Assembly (NCBI GenBank): GCA_964551035.1
Contig: CAZKBK010000008.1
Coordinates: forward strand, 62,001 to 126,000
Direction: 5' to 3'
DNA from: Chryseosolibacter sp964551035
GTDB taxonomy: Bacteria; Bacteroidota; Bacteroidia; Cytophagales; Cyclobacteriaceae
Length of the DNA: 64,000 nucleotides
In this document: positions 1 through 8,416 of the stretch, piece by piece
Layout: each line of letters begins with the position of its first letter
Position numbering within the stretch: position 1 is the stretch's first letter
The notes under the pieces: generated by a model
Databases searched by the model: none
What the model was told of the DNA's origin: nothing
The model's input: the letters and a program-made list of their open reading frames with translations, nothing else
Program-made: the position numbers and the translations under genes

Positions 1-640
1 CCGAGGCATCCTTTAATACGGTGTAGGTTTCAATGTCGTTGGGGTTCAACGACGCCAGGGGGTTTGCCACACCGCCCGGTGTGCTGTTATCCACCGGAAA
101 ACCGTCGATTACGATCAGGGGATCATTGCTTGCGGTAAGGGAAGAACCGCCGCGAATGCGAATCTGCGCGTTCGCGCCAGGTGCACCGCTTTGGGAGATC
201 ACCGACACGCCGGCAAATTTTCCGACGATGAGATCTTGCGGTGAGGTCATCACCCCCTTGTTAAAATCCTTTTGCGAAAGATTCACCACCGCGCCAGTCG
301 CGTCCTTCTTTTCAATCTCGCCGTAACCAATGACGACAATTTCGCTCAATGCCGTCACGTCCGGCTGGAGAACCACATTGACATTCGTTGATCCTGTAAC
401 GGGTATTTCCTGCGAGGCAAAGCCTACAAACGAAAATACCAACACAGCGTTGTCATTTACCGAAATGGAGTAGTCTCCATTCGAATCGGTGACCGAGCCA
501 TTGGTGGTTCCTTTTTCAAGGATGCTCACGCCTGGCAGGCCCATTCCGTCATCCCCCGACGTTACCTTTCCGGTAACGCGCGTTTGCGCCCATGCCTGGC
601 AGGCAACGAGCAACAAGATCGGCAGGATGACTCTTTTCAT
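1..640 (-). CDS. SusC/RagA-family TonB-linked outer-membrane receptor, N-terminal part
   Basis: Reading the minus strand from the ATG at 640 gives an open frame that runs off the left edge; about 213 codons are visible. It starts with a signal peptide (MKRVILPILLLVACQAWA). A carboxypeptidase-regulatory-like domain follows (TRVTGKVTSGDDGMGLPGVS, then VVLVF-type strands), then a TonB-box-like segment (LSEIVVIGYG) and the start of the plug domain (VGKFAGVSV, IRIRGG, DPLIVIDGFP, SLNPNDIETYTVLKDAS). This is the standard SusC architecture. Such proteins import oligosaccharides or peptides across the outer membrane with a SusD lipoprotein; the rest of the gene and any susD lie outside the window. 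A second in-frame ATG at 658 adds six residues. The substrate cannot be told from this part. Confidence 0.93.
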   Translation of the reverse strand, partial: MKRVILPILLLVACQAWAQTRVTGKVTSGDDGMGLPGVSILEKGTTNGSVTDSNGDYSISVNDNAVLVFSFVGFASQEIPVTGSTNVNVVLQPDVTALSEIVVIGYGEIEKKDATGAVVNLSQKDFNKGVMTSPQDLIVGKFAGVSVISQSGAPGANAQIRIRGGSSLTASNDPLIVIDGFPVDNSTPGGVANPLASLNPNDIETYTVLKDAS

Positions 641-1020
641 TGGGTAGTGTTTTAACATAAAAATGAATCAGGTTAGGACAGTATATAAACGGTTTGAAAA
701 ATAAGCCTGGCATTAATTTAAAGTGTGAAAACGGCAATATAAATTCACGGAATCGAGACCGGAAACGACCGCGCAAACGATTGCGCCTTTCCACCGCAAC
801 CCTTGCGGCATCAATATTGTACCCCGCCCGCCTTCGTTGTATCCAAAATTTGTTTGGTTCGGTGTTTCCTGTCACACACGGCACAATGTAGCGACAATCG
901 TTTGCAGCCGCCAGATTAAAAGTCACCGAAAATGCTAATCCTTTGCCAAAAAGGAACAAGCGTTGCACACCGCGAGCCACCCATCAGGGGCATGCTTTTT
1001 ATGGAGTGTTGCAACACGCT
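641..1020. other. Divergent intergenic region (susC / lipoprotein dehydrogenase)
   Basis: A 380-base divergent spacer that should hold the promoters of the susC-like gene (leftward) and the dehydrogenase lipoprotein (rightward). The part next to susC (about 650-745) is A/T-rich, as expected of a Bacteroidetes leader. No convincing gene is seen. An in-frame TTG at 943 would extend the rightward gene, but it adds a basic N-terminus in front of an otherwise perfect lipoprotein signal. Confidence 0.5.
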
Positions 1021-2469
1021 ATGCGCAGGACGGGCACCTTTTGGATTATTCTCTTCTTAGTGGCCACCTCCGGCTGTTACCGGATGCGGCCTTCGCACGG
1101 CGGGGGTGACATCACCAACGTGCCTCCCCGCAAGGTAAACGCCCGCGATGTGCTGCTGCCTCCGGGGTATAAGATCGAACCCGTAGCACAAGGTTTTACC
1201 TTCCCCAGCGGAATCGCCTGGGACGACGATGGCCGACTCTATGTTCTTGAAACCGGATATGCCTATGGCGAAGTGTGGACCGCGCCGCGGCTGATCCGCG
1301 TGGAAGACCGCAAGGAGATTGTCCGCGGCGACAACAACGGTCCCTGGAATGGCATCACCTGGCACGATGGATCCTTCTACATCAGTGAAGGCGGCCATCT
1401 CGGGGGCGGAAAAATTCTGAAAATATCGCCGGACGGTGACGTGAAGGCGCTGATTTCCGGCCTCCCCAGCTTCGGAGACCACCACACCAACGGTCCGGTA
1501 GTCAGCGGCGGATACCTTTACTTCGGGCAGGGCACCGCGACAAACGCCGGGGTGGTGGGCAAGGACAATGCCGACTTCGGATGGCTGAAGCGAAAACCGG
1601 ATTTCCATGACATCCCTTGTGCCGACGTGACCCTCGCCGGCATCAACTACGAAACGGAAAACATGCTCACCGACAACCCGGACGACCAGGTGTCGACGGG
1701 CGCGTTTGTACCGTTCGGTGAAACGACGTCACCCGGACAGGTGGTGAAGGGTCGGGTTCCCTGTTCGGGCGCCATTCTGCGCGTGCCCCTGCGGGGGGGC
1801 GATGCCGAACTTGTGGCCTGGGGGCTGAGAAATCCCTTCGGCCTGGCCATCGCCCCGGATGGGAAATTGTACACCACCGACAATGCCTTCGACGAGCGCG
1901 GAAGCCGGCCGGTGTGGGGCGCGGGCGATGTGCTCTGGGAGGTAACCGAAGGCGCGTGGTACGGCTGGCCCGACTTTTCGGCCGGGCAACCCATCGCCTC
2001 CGATAAGGAGTTCAAGGCGCCCACGGGTCGGCCCTTGAAAGCGCTGCTGCAAAAACATCCCGGTAACCCTCCGGAGCCCGTGGCGATCCTCGGCGTGCAT
2101 TCCTCCTCAAACGGCTTCGACTTCTCATCCAACGGCGACTTCGGGCATGAAGGGGAAGCCTTCGTGGCGCAATTCGGCGACATGGCCCCCGGCGTGGGCA
2201 AAGTACTCGGTCCGGTAGGGTTCAAGGTCGTGCGCGTCAACGTGGCGAATGGCGTCATCCGCGATTTCGCCGTGAACCGCGGCAACCGCAATGGCCCCGC
2301 GTCGCTATTGAAGCACGGTGGGCTCGAAAGACCCGTCGCCGCACGATTCGATCCGGCCGGGAAAGCGTTGTACGTAGTCGACTTCGGCATCCTCAAGACC
2401 ACGGACGAAGGTCCCGTGCCTCAAAAGGAAACGGGCGTGATCTGGAAGATAACCCGCGAACGCAGATGA
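1021..2469 (+). CDS. Sorbosone/glucose dehydrogenase-like beta-propeller lipoprotein
   Basis: From the ATG at 1021 the 482-residue product starts with a lipoprotein signal (MRRTGTFWII..., lipobox VATSGC, Cys19), so it is probably anchored in the envelope. The body matches the soluble glucose/sorbosone dehydrogenase (GSDH/PQQ-type) six-bladed propeller: 'LPPGYKIEPVAQGFTFPSGI', 'WGLRNPFGLAIAPDGKLYTT', 'DVLWEVTEGAWYGWPDFSAG' and a final 'ALYVVDFG' blade. Members oxidise sugars or aldose-like substrates in the periplasm using PQQ or a similar cofactor. Its stop overlaps the start of a cytochrome c gene by 4 bases, which fits passing electrons to that protein. The substrate is unknown. The upstream TTG at 943 is rejected because it would bury the signal peptide. 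Confidence 0.85.
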   Translation: MRRTGTFWIILFLVATSGCYRMRPSHGGGDITNVPPRKVNARDVLLPPGYKIEPVAQGFTFPSGIAWDDDGRLYVLETGYAYGEVWTAPRLIRVEDRKEIVRGDNNGPWNGITWHDGSFYISEGGHLGGGKILKISPDGDVKALISGLPSFGDHHTNGPVVSGGYLYFGQGTATNAGVVGKDNADFGWLKRKPDFHDIPCADVTLAGINYETENMLTDNPDDQVSTGAFVPFGETTSPGQVVKGRVPCSGAILRVPLRGGDAELVAWGLRNPFGLAIAPDGKLYTTDNAFDERGSRPVWGAGDVLWEVTEGAWYGWPDFSAGQPIASDKEFKAPTGRPLKALLQKHPGNPPEPVAILGVHSSSNGFDFSSNGDFGHEGEAFVAQFGDMAPGVGKVLGPVGFKVVRVNVANGVIRDFAVNRGNRNGPASLLKHGGLERPVAARFDPAGKALYVVDFGILKTTDEGPVPQKETGVIWKITRERR

Positions 2470-2816
2470 AACGGCTCACCATCGGTCTGGTCTCCATGGC
2501 ATTCCTCGCCGCGATGATCTTCTCCGTATCGTGCGCGTCGCGGCGTTCGGAGCCCTTCAAAGGAGAAACCTTCTCCGCCGCGGGCGAGGCCGTGGCCAAC
2601 GGGGAACAAGTCTTCATGATGCATTGTCAGAAATGTCATCCCGCGGGCGAAGCCGGCCTTGGTCCCGCCATCAACTCGAACCCTGCGCCGCAATTCGTCA
2701 AGCGCTTTCAGATGCGCCACGGACTCGGCACCATGCCGTCTTTCACCAGGGAAGAGATCTCATCGGCCGATCTTCGCGACATCTCCGCGTATCTCAAAGC
2801 GTGGAAGAACTACTGA
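2466..2816 (+). CDS. Small lipoprotein cytochrome c
   Basis: A 116-residue protein with a lipoprotein-type signal (lipobox FSVSC, Cys23) and one haem-attachment motif CQKCH at residues 54-58, followed by a Met-containing segment (LGTMPSF) that can supply the distal ligand. It is a class I mono-haem cytochrome c. The ATG overlaps the TGA of the upstream propeller dehydrogenase (ATGA), so the two are translationally coupled. The likely role is accepting electrons from that dehydrogenase and passing them to the respiratory chain. This functional link is inference from the arrangement. Confidence 0.9.
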   Translation: MKRLTIGLVSMAFLAAMIFSVSCASRRSEPFKGETFSAAGEAVANGEQVFMMHCQKCHPAGEAGLGPAINSNPAPQFVKRFQMRHGLGTMPSFTREEISSADLRDISAYLKAWKNY

Positions 2817-2889
2817 TCCGCGCCGCCATTGACGCAATCAACCCCTTCCATTGCCGCAGTGACGCCCCTCCCCTTTCGAGGCGTTGCGT

Positions 2890-2897
2890 TATGTTTG
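2890..2897 (+). promoter_or_regulatory. Candidate Bacteroidetes -7 box (TATGTTTG)
   Basis: TATGTTTG fits the Bacteroidetes TAnnTTTG -7 element and ends 30 bases before the ATG of the PhnB-like gene. No clear TTTG -33 element is found at the usual distance, so the call rests on one box and its position. Confidence 0.35.
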
Positions 2898-2927
2898 CAT
2901 TCATCAATCAACGTAAACAACAAACCT

Positions 2928-3407
2928 ATGGCAATCAGGATCACACAAAAAGTAACACCGTTTCTATGGTTCGACGACAACGCGGAAGAAGCGGTCAATT
3001 TCTACACCTCTGTTTTTCCGGAGTCACGAATTGTAAGCGTTAACCGCTATGGCGACGGCGCGCCCATGCCGAAAGGGACGGTGATGACCGCGTCATTCGA
3101 ACTTTTTGGCCTCGCCTTCACGGCGCTGAACGCGGGTCCGCAGTTCAAATTCAATGAAGCGGTATCCTTCGTCGTGAATTGTGAATCGCAGGAAGAAGTC
3201 GACTATTACTGGAACAAGCTCACCGCCGACGGCGGCGAGGAGTCCAGGTGCGGATGGCTGAAGGACAAGTTCGGACTTTCATGGCAGATCGTGCCTGTGC
3301 AACTGCCCGCACTGCTCGCGCACAAAGACCCGGAAAAAGCAAAGCGGGCCATGCAGGCGATGATGACCATGAACAAGATCGAGATAAAGAAGATCGAGGA
3401 GGCGTAA
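2928..3407 (+). CDS. VOC-superfamily protein, PhnB / 3-demethylubiquinone methyltransferase-like
   Basis: A 159-residue cytoplasmic protein of the PhnB-like VOC fold. Diagnostic segments are 'TPFLWFDDNAEEAVNFYTSV' near the N-terminus, 'FELFGLAFTALNAGPQFKFN' in the middle and 'CGWLKDKFGLSWQIVP' towards the C-terminus. These proteins are often named 3-demethylubiquinone-9 3-methyltransferase-like, but they lack a methyltransferase fold and their activity is usually unknown. The ATG at 2928 is chosen because the family starts at 'ITQKVTPFLWF'; the open frame extends to 2829 without family similarity. It is probably its own unit, since a -7-like box precedes it. Confidence 0.85.
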   Translation: MAIRITQKVTPFLWFDDNAEEAVNFYTSVFPESRIVSVNRYGDGAPMPKGTVMTASFELFGLAFTALNAGPQFKFNEAVSFVVNCESQEEVDYYWNKLTADGGEESRCGWLKDKFGLSWQIVPVQLPALLAHKDPEKAKRAMQAMMTMNKIEIKKIEEA

Positions 3408-3570
3408 GGGAATCGCGGCCAAATCCGGATGGCGATGGTTCGAGGAGCGCGGTAGTCGAATCCAACCTCAGGGGCGAACCCGGATTTGGCCGGACTGGGC
3501 GAAAAAACATGGTAGCCGGGGCGGCGGTGCCATGGCCACACTGGGACCCTGGGATGTCGGGGCCGGCATC

Positions 3571-3625
3571 CATAGGGTATCCATAGGGTATCCTTATCGA
3601 AAGCATAGGGTATCCATAGGGTATC
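3571..3625. repeat. 11-bp repeat array, unit CATAGGGTATC
   Basis: Four perfect copies of CATAGGGTATC occur at 3571-3581, 3582-3592, 3604-3614 and 3615-3625. The intervening 11 bases (CTTATCGAAAG, 3593-3603) keep the register, so the array is five 11-base slots with the central one diverged. Eleven bases is close to one helical turn, so all copies would face the same side of the DNA. Confidence 0.9.
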
Positions 3626-3901
3626 CGGGACGGGTGGTTCTTAGGGAGGGAGGAAGGCCGGGGTTAACGGGTTGGAGGTATGGGCGTGCGACCTATAACG
3701 AAAATTCCCGGGTTGTGTTGCATGGGCATCACACTTTTAGCAGGCATGCGCGTGCGAAAGGCACGCTCCGCCACACCTCAGCGCGATTTCTCCTTGCCCT
3801 GGAATCGTTTGCGACCACCCTGATTGCCCCTTTCGGGCCTACACCCTAAAAAAATTCCCGGCGATCACCCAACCTTTCGCACATTTTGCCGTAATTTACA
3901 T

Positions 3902-3919
3902 TGACCGACCATTCAGTCA
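3902..3919. promoter_or_regulatory. Palindromic TetR-type operator
   Basis: TGACCGACCATTCAGTCA is an imperfect inverted repeat (TGAC..GA / TC..GTCA) ending 7 bases before the ATG of the TetR-family gene. TGAC...GTCA palindromes are common TetR/AcrR operators. The position suggests autoregulation and control of the whole downstream export operon. Binding is inferred. Confidence 0.6.
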
Positions 3920-3926
3920 AAAACAG

Positions 3927-4514
3927 ATGAGCCCCCGTTCCGACCAAAAAAACGCCGAAATCCGCCAGGAAAGCATGAAAAAGATCACGGATGCGGCATT
4001 CGCGCTGATCGCCGCGAAGGGTTTTGAGAACACCACCATCGCCGAAATTGCCCGGACGGCGGGTGTCTCCAAAGGACTTCTTTATAATTATTACACGAGC
4101 AAAGAGGACTTGCTGGAGAAAGTAATCCTCAACGCGATGGCCGGGGCGGAGGGCGACATCGCCGGGTTGATGACCGACGATCCCGTCGCCACCATGGAGA
4201 ACCTGTGGCGCTACTATTTCAAGGAACTTAAGTCGAAGCCTGAACAATGGCGCATCATGGCCCAGATGACGTTTCGGATCGATCGTTTCAAATTCATCCA
4301 CGACATCGCGTCGAACAAGATCAGGGCATACCTGGACCTGTTGGAGTCGCTCCTCACCGGAATGGGTTTTGAGGATCCAAAAGGTGAAGCCAAAGTCCTT
4401 GCCGCGCTGTTCGACGGCATCGCTGTCCAATACCTCGTCATCCGTGAAAACTATCCCCTCGACGAAGTCGAGGATTACCTCATCAAAAAGTACTGCAAAA
4501 CACAAAAATCATGA
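3927..4514 (+). CDS. TetR/AcrR-family transcriptional regulator
   Basis: A 195-residue protein with an N-terminal TetR helix-turn-helix. The recognition region reads 'TIAEIARTAGVSKGLLYNYY' and is followed by 'TSKEDLLEKVI'; the remainder is a typical all-helical ligand-binding domain. It is the first gene of a tight operon (4-base overlap with the LolA-like gene), with an inverted repeat just upstream of its start. It most likely represses the following LolA-like/ABC/outer-membrane genes until a ligand, perhaps a lipid or toxic amphiphile, releases it. The ligand is unknown. Confidence 0.9.
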   Translation: MSPRSDQKNAEIRQESMKKITDAAFALIAAKGFENTTIAEIARTAGVSKGLLYNYYTSKEDLLEKVILNAMAGAEGDIAGLMTDDPVATMENLWRYYFKELKSKPEQWRIMAQMTFRIDRFKFIHDIASNKIRAYLDLLESLLTGMGFEDPKGEAKVLAALFDGIAVQYLVIRENYPLDEVEDYLIKKYCKTQKS

Positions 4515-5251
4515 AGCGCCTCCTCATTTCATTGCTGGTCTTATCGACATTCACGGCTTCCGGCCAGACTGCGGCGGAGATCATCCGTAAAGTGGAAGAC
4601 AAAATGCGCGGCGAGTCGAGCCGTTCCATCATGACGATGACCATCGTCCGTCCCGACTGGAAACGCGAGATCACCATGAAGGCGTGGTCGCTCGGGCGCG
4701 ACTACAGCCTGATACTGATCACGGCGCCCGCGCGTGACAAGGGACAAGCGTTCCTCAAGCGCGACAATGAAATGTGGAACTGGCAACCGTCCATCGACCG
4801 GGTCATCAAGCTTCCGCCGTCAATGATGCTGCAGTCGTGGATGGGATCGGACTTCACCAACGACGACCTCGTGCGCGAATCCTCCATCTCCGAAGATTAC
4901 GTGCACCGCCTCAAGGCCGACTCGGTCATCGACGGCAAAGCGGTTTTCCAGGTGGAACTTACGCCCAAGCCCGAGGCGCCGGTGGTATGGGGCAAGATCA
5001 TCGCGTTCGTCGACAAGGAACTTTACAACCAGGTACTGGTGCGCTACTATGACGAAGACGGCGTTCTCGTTAACACGCTCGTCCTGTCCAACGTCCGGCC
5101 CATTGGCGGCAAACAACTCCCGACAAAGATGGAGATGATCCCTGCCGAAAATCCTGACCATCGTACCGTGGTCGAGTACCTGGAACTCGAGTATGATGTC
5201 GGCCTGACCGAAAACTTTTTCTCCATGCAGAACATGAAACGCATCCGATGA
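4511..5251 (+). CDS. LolA-like outer-membrane lipoprotein-sorting protein
   Basis: A 246-residue secreted protein with a signal peptide (MKRLLISLLVLSTFTASGQ). It belongs to the LolA-like group (COG2834/PF17131): 'DNEMWNWQPSIDRVIKLPPS', 'QSWMGSDFTNDDLVRESSI' and 'KMEMIPAENPDHRTVVEYLE' are the typical segments. LolA-type folds form a half-barrel that shields acyl chains in the periplasm. It overlaps both the TetR gene (4 bases) and the first FtsX permease (ATGA). In this operon it is the obvious periplasmic shuttle between the inner-membrane ABC complex and the outer-membrane barrel. Whether it carries lipoproteins or another lipid is not known. Confidence 0.88.
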   Translation: MKRLLISLLVLSTFTASGQTAAEIIRKVEDKMRGESSRSIMTMTIVRPDWKREITMKAWSLGRDYSLILITAPARDKGQAFLKRDNEMWNWQPSIDRVIKLPPSMMLQSWMGSDFTNDDLVRESSISEDYVHRLKADSVIDGKAVFQVELTPKPEAPVVWGKIIAFVDKELYNQVLVRYYDEDGVLVNTLVLSNVRPIGGKQLPTKMEMIPAENPDHRTVVEYLELEYDVGLTENFFSMQNMKRIR

Positions 5252-6486
5252 AAGCCGACAGCATCCCGATGTACCTCACCCTTGCCTGGCGGAACATCTG
5301 GCGCAACCGGAGGCGTTCGCTGATCACGATCCTGTCGATCACGTTCGCGGTACTCCTCGCCTGCCTGATGCGTTCCCTTCAACTGGGCTCCTACGCGCGA
5401 ATGGTTGAAAACTCCGTGCGCTTTTATACCGGATACATCCAGATCCACCAGACCGGCTACTGGGATGACCGCGTGATCGACAACAGCTTCGTCTTTGATT
5501 CAACCCTTTTGTCCGCGGTGGATTCTACGCCGGGGATCACCGCGGTTGTGCCGAGGCTTGAATCGTTTGCCCTGGCGGCATTTCGCAACCAGACGAAAGG
5601 AACACTCGTCACCGGGATTGATCCGGACCGGGAAAATGATCTCACACGGTTGCGCGAAAAACTCGTCGCCGGCGACTACCTGCGGCCCGATGACGAAGGC
5701 GTCCTCCTTGGAGAAGGGCTTGCCGCCTACCTGAACATCGAAGCCGGCGACACCGTCACCCTTCTGGGCCAGGGTTACCACGGCGCCTCCGCGGCGGGGC
5801 TGTTTCCGGTCCGGGGCATTGTGAAATTCCCCATGCCCCAACAGAACGACCAGGTGGTATACATGACCCTCAAGCAGTCGCAGTGGTTCTACGCCGCCGA
5901 CGGACTTGCCACCACCCTTGCGCTGCTCGTTGACCATCCCGACCACACCGCCAGGGTAGCCGGTGCACTCCGGCAACAACTGGACACCGCCACCCATGAA
6001 GTCATGGCCTGGCAGGAACTGCTGCCGGAACTCGTGCAAAGCATCGAGTTGGACAACATCAGCGGCAAGGTCATGCTTTGGATCCTCTACCTGGTGATCG
6101 GCTTCGGGATGTTCGGCACCTACCTGATGATGACCGCCGAAAGGCAATACGAATTCGGGGTGATGGTGGCCGTAGGCATGCGGCGGTGGCGGCTTCAGAG
6201 CGTTGTATTCCTCGAGATCCTGATGATGACGGTGATCGGCGTATTGACGGGCATCCTCCTGAGCCTTCCCCTGCTCACGTACTTTCACCACAACCCCATC
6301 CGGTTCGCGGACGAGGCAGCCGAAGCGATCGAGAATTTCGGCGTGGAGCCGGTCTATGCCTTCTCCCTCGACCCGGTGATCTTTACGAACCAGGCCTACG
6401 CCATCTTTATTATGGCGGTGATCCTGGCCGGATACCCGCTCTGGAAAATACAAACTATGAAAGTTGTTGAATCGATGCGCGCATAA
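5248..6486 (+). CDS. FtsX/LolE-type ABC transporter permease (first copy)
   Basis: A 412-residue permease of the FtsX/LolC/LolE family. There is one N-terminal membrane segment after 'LAWRNIWRNRRRSLITI', a large periplasmic domain (about residues 45-270) and three C-terminal segments, with the conserved cytoplasmic part around 'EFGVMVAVGMRRWRLQSVVF'. It overlaps the LolA-like gene by 4 bases and is followed after 12 bases by a second, diverged permease. The two should form a heterodimer with the ATPase downstream, as LolC and LolE do with LolD. This topology drives mechanotransmission or extraction of lipidated substrates rather than classical solute transport. Confidence 0.9.
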   Translation: MKADSIPMYLTLAWRNIWRNRRRSLITILSITFAVLLACLMRSLQLGSYARMVENSVRFYTGYIQIHQTGYWDDRVIDNSFVFDSTLLSAVDSTPGITAVVPRLESFALAAFRNQTKGTLVTGIDPDRENDLTRLREKLVAGDYLRPDDEGVLLGEGLAAYLNIEAGDTVTLLGQGYHGASAAGLFPVRGIVKFPMPQQNDQVVYMTLKQSQWFYAADGLATTLALLVDHPDHTARVAGALRQQLDTATHEVMAWQELLPELVQSIELDNISGKVMLWILYLVIGFGMFGTYLMMTAERQYEFGVMVAVGMRRWRLQSVVFLEILMMTVIGVLTGILLSLPLLTYFHHNPIRFADEAAEAIENFGVEPVYAFSLDPVIFTNQAYAIFIMAVILAGYPLWKIQTMKVVESMRA

Positions 6487-6498
6487 CCACCGATAGCT

Positions 6499-7713
6499 AT
6501 GGTAGCCATAATTGCATGGAGAAACATTTGGAGGAATAAAGCCCGGAGCTTTGTCGTGATGGGCGCGATGATCCTTGGCGTTTGGGCCCTGGCGTTTGGA
6601 GGAAGCTTTTTCCGGAGTTTTCTCGTCAGCTATGTCCAGGAAGCGATCCGGTACGAGACCTCCAACGGCCAGATCCACCACGCCGAATTTCAGACCGACC
6701 ACAACGTCCGCTATACGATTCCGGAACCGGAGGCCATCATGGACGCGTTGCGCGCGAACCGGCACATCACCGCCGCCACGGCCAGGAGCATCGTCAACGG
6801 AATGATCTCGTCTGCGAGGCAAGCCACGGGTGTGCGCATCATCGGTGTCGATCCCGAAAACGAAAGCCGTGTCACCAACATCGATGCCCTGCTCGACACG
6901 GGCGCGTACCTGCCCGAAGGGACCAACAATCCCGTGCTGATCGGGGCGAAGCTTGCCGAAAAGCTGCGCGTGCATGCGCGGTCGCGCGTGGTGCTCACCT
7001 TCCAGGACATTAACGGCAACATCACGGCCGGGCGCTTCCGCGTCGCGGGAATCCTCGACGCGAACTCCATCACACTCAATGAATCGTCAGCCTTCGTCCG
7101 GAAGGAAGACCTCAATCGCCTGGTCGGCGTGGACGGGGCGGTACATGAGATCGCCTACACCACGGCGGAGGGAACCGACGACGAAGCCCTGGCCCGGCAA
7201 CTTCAGGGACAGTTTCCGGCGCTGGACATCCAATCCTGGAAAACCCTCGCACCCGCCCTGGTCTTTATGGAACAATGGATGGGCAGCGTTCTGGCAATGC
7301 TCATTGTCATCATCATGGCAGCCCTGGCATTCGGGATTGTCAACACCATGCTGATGGCGGTATTGGAGCGCGTCCGCGAACTGGGTGTACTCATGGCCCT
7401 CGGCATGAAACGATCGAGGGTCTTCCTGATGATCATGCTGGAAACGATCTTCCTTTCCCTGGCGGGCGGGCCGCTAGGCCTGCTGGCGGGTTACATCACA
7501 ACATCGTGGCTGGGCACGACCGGCATCGACCTCACGGATTATTCCGAGGGGCTGGAGGCCATCGGATACAGCAGCATCCTCTACCCTACCCTCGCGTTCG
7601 AAGACTACATGCAGATTGTAACAGGCGTTGTCATCACGGCGTTCCTCGCGTCGCTCTACCCGGCGTGGAAGGCGATCCGCTACGACCCCGTCGAGGCCAT
7701 TCACACGATTTAA
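6499..7713 (+). CDS. FtsX/LolE-type ABC transporter permease (second copy)
   Basis: A 404-residue permease with the same layout as its neighbour: N-terminal segment after 'IIAWRNIWRNKARSFVVMGA', a MacB-like periplasmic domain and C-terminal membrane segments with 'RVRELGVLMALGMKRSRVFL'. The shared 'AWRNIWRN' start shows that the two permeases are ancient duplicates, now strongly diverged. The ATPase gene follows after 5 bases. It is expected to be the second half of a LolCDE-like complex in the inner membrane. Confidence 0.9.
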   Translation: MVAIIAWRNIWRNKARSFVVMGAMILGVWALAFGGSFFRSFLVSYVQEAIRYETSNGQIHHAEFQTDHNVRYTIPEPEAIMDALRANRHITAATARSIVNGMISSARQATGVRIIGVDPENESRVTNIDALLDTGAYLPEGTNNPVLIGAKLAEKLRVHARSRVVLTFQDINGNITAGRFRVAGILDANSITLNESSAFVRKEDLNRLVGVDGAVHEIAYTTAEGTDDEALARQLQGQFPALDIQSWKTLAPALVFMEQWMGSVLAMLIVIIMAALAFGIVNTMLMAVLERVRELGVLMALGMKRSRVFLMIMLETIFLSLAGGPLGLLAGYITTSWLGTTGIDLTDYSEGLEAIGYSSILYPTLAFEDYMQIVTGVVITAFLASLYPAWKAIRYDPVEAIHTI

Positions 7714-7718
7714 GAAAG

Positions 7719-8411
7719 ATGAATAATATGACACTGATCAAGGCATCGAATCTCACGAAAGTTTACCACAAAACCGCCGTGCCCGTTCACGCGGTCAACG
7801 ACATTTCCCTGGAATTCCGCGAAGGCGAGTTCACGGCGATCGTCGGACCATCGGGTTGCGGCAAAACAACCCTGCTCAACATGCTGGGTGGGCTTGACCG
7901 CCCTACGTCCGGCAACGTGGAGATCTCCGGGACGGACATCAGCACCCTGAAGGACAGCGAACTGATCGACTTTCGCCTGAAAAACATCGGGTTCGTCTTC
8001 CAGTCCTACAACCTCATTCCCGTGCTGACCGCGGAAGAGAACGTGGAGTTTATCATGCTGCTTCAGAAGAAAAGCAGGAAGGAAAGACGTGAGCGGGCGC
8101 TGGAACTGTTGGAGAAAATGTCGATGGGCGACAAGGCCAGCCACAAACCGGGAGAATTGTCGGGAGGCCAGCAACAAAGGGTCGCGGTGGCGCGCGCCCT
8201 CGCATCGAGTCCGCGCTTCATCCTCGCCGACGAGCCCACGGCCAACCTCGACTCCACGTCAACGGCGAACCTGCTCGACCTGATGGCGCAGATGAATCGC
8301 GAGCGCAACGCGACGTTCATTTTCTCAACGCATGACCAACGCGTGATGGACAAAGCCCACCGGCTGGTACGGCTTGAAGATGGCAAGGTCGTTTCCGACG
8401 AAACCCGCTGA
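7719..8411 (+). CDS. LolD-like ABC transporter ATPase
   Basis: A 230-residue ATPase beginning 'MNNMTLIKASNLTKVY', five bases after the second permease. Walker A GPSGCGKT is at residues 43-50, the Q-loop is in 'FVFQSYNLIPVLTAEENV', the signature LSGGQ is at 147-151, Walker B ILADE at 168-172 and the H-loop is in 'STHDQRV'. This is the MacB/LolD class that pairs with FtsX permeases. The frame is open far upstream inside the permease gene, but only the ATG at 7719 gives a normal ATPase N-terminus. It powers the export complex encoded by this operon. Confidence 0.93.
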   Translation: MNNMTLIKASNLTKVYHKTAVPVHAVNDISLEFREGEFTAIVGPSGCGKTTLLNMLGGLDRPTSGNVEISGTDISTLKDSELIDFRLKNIGFVFQSYNLIPVLTAEENVEFIMLLQKKSRKERRERALELLEKMSMGDKASHKPGELSGGQQQRVAVARALASSPRFILADEPTANLDSTSTANLLDLMAQMNRERNATFIFSTHDQRVMDKAHRLVRLEDGKVVSDETR

Positions 8412-8416
8412 CGGGC

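Larger units (their letters stand above)
3408..3926. other. 519-base intergenic region with short repeats
   Basis: No credible gene is seen between the VOC gene and the TetR gene. The region holds an 11-base tandem repeat array (3571-3625) and ends with the palindrome in front of the TetR gene. Confidence 0.6.

Noticed and set aside
3420..3480. TCGAATCC-like stretch suggesting a tRNA T-arm
   Set aside because: No acceptor, D or anticodon arms can be folded around it.
5500..6975. 491-codon minus-strand frame across the two permease genes
   Set aside because: Shadow of the two FtsX genes: rich in His, Asp and Arg, spans both genes and their gap, no recognisable domain.
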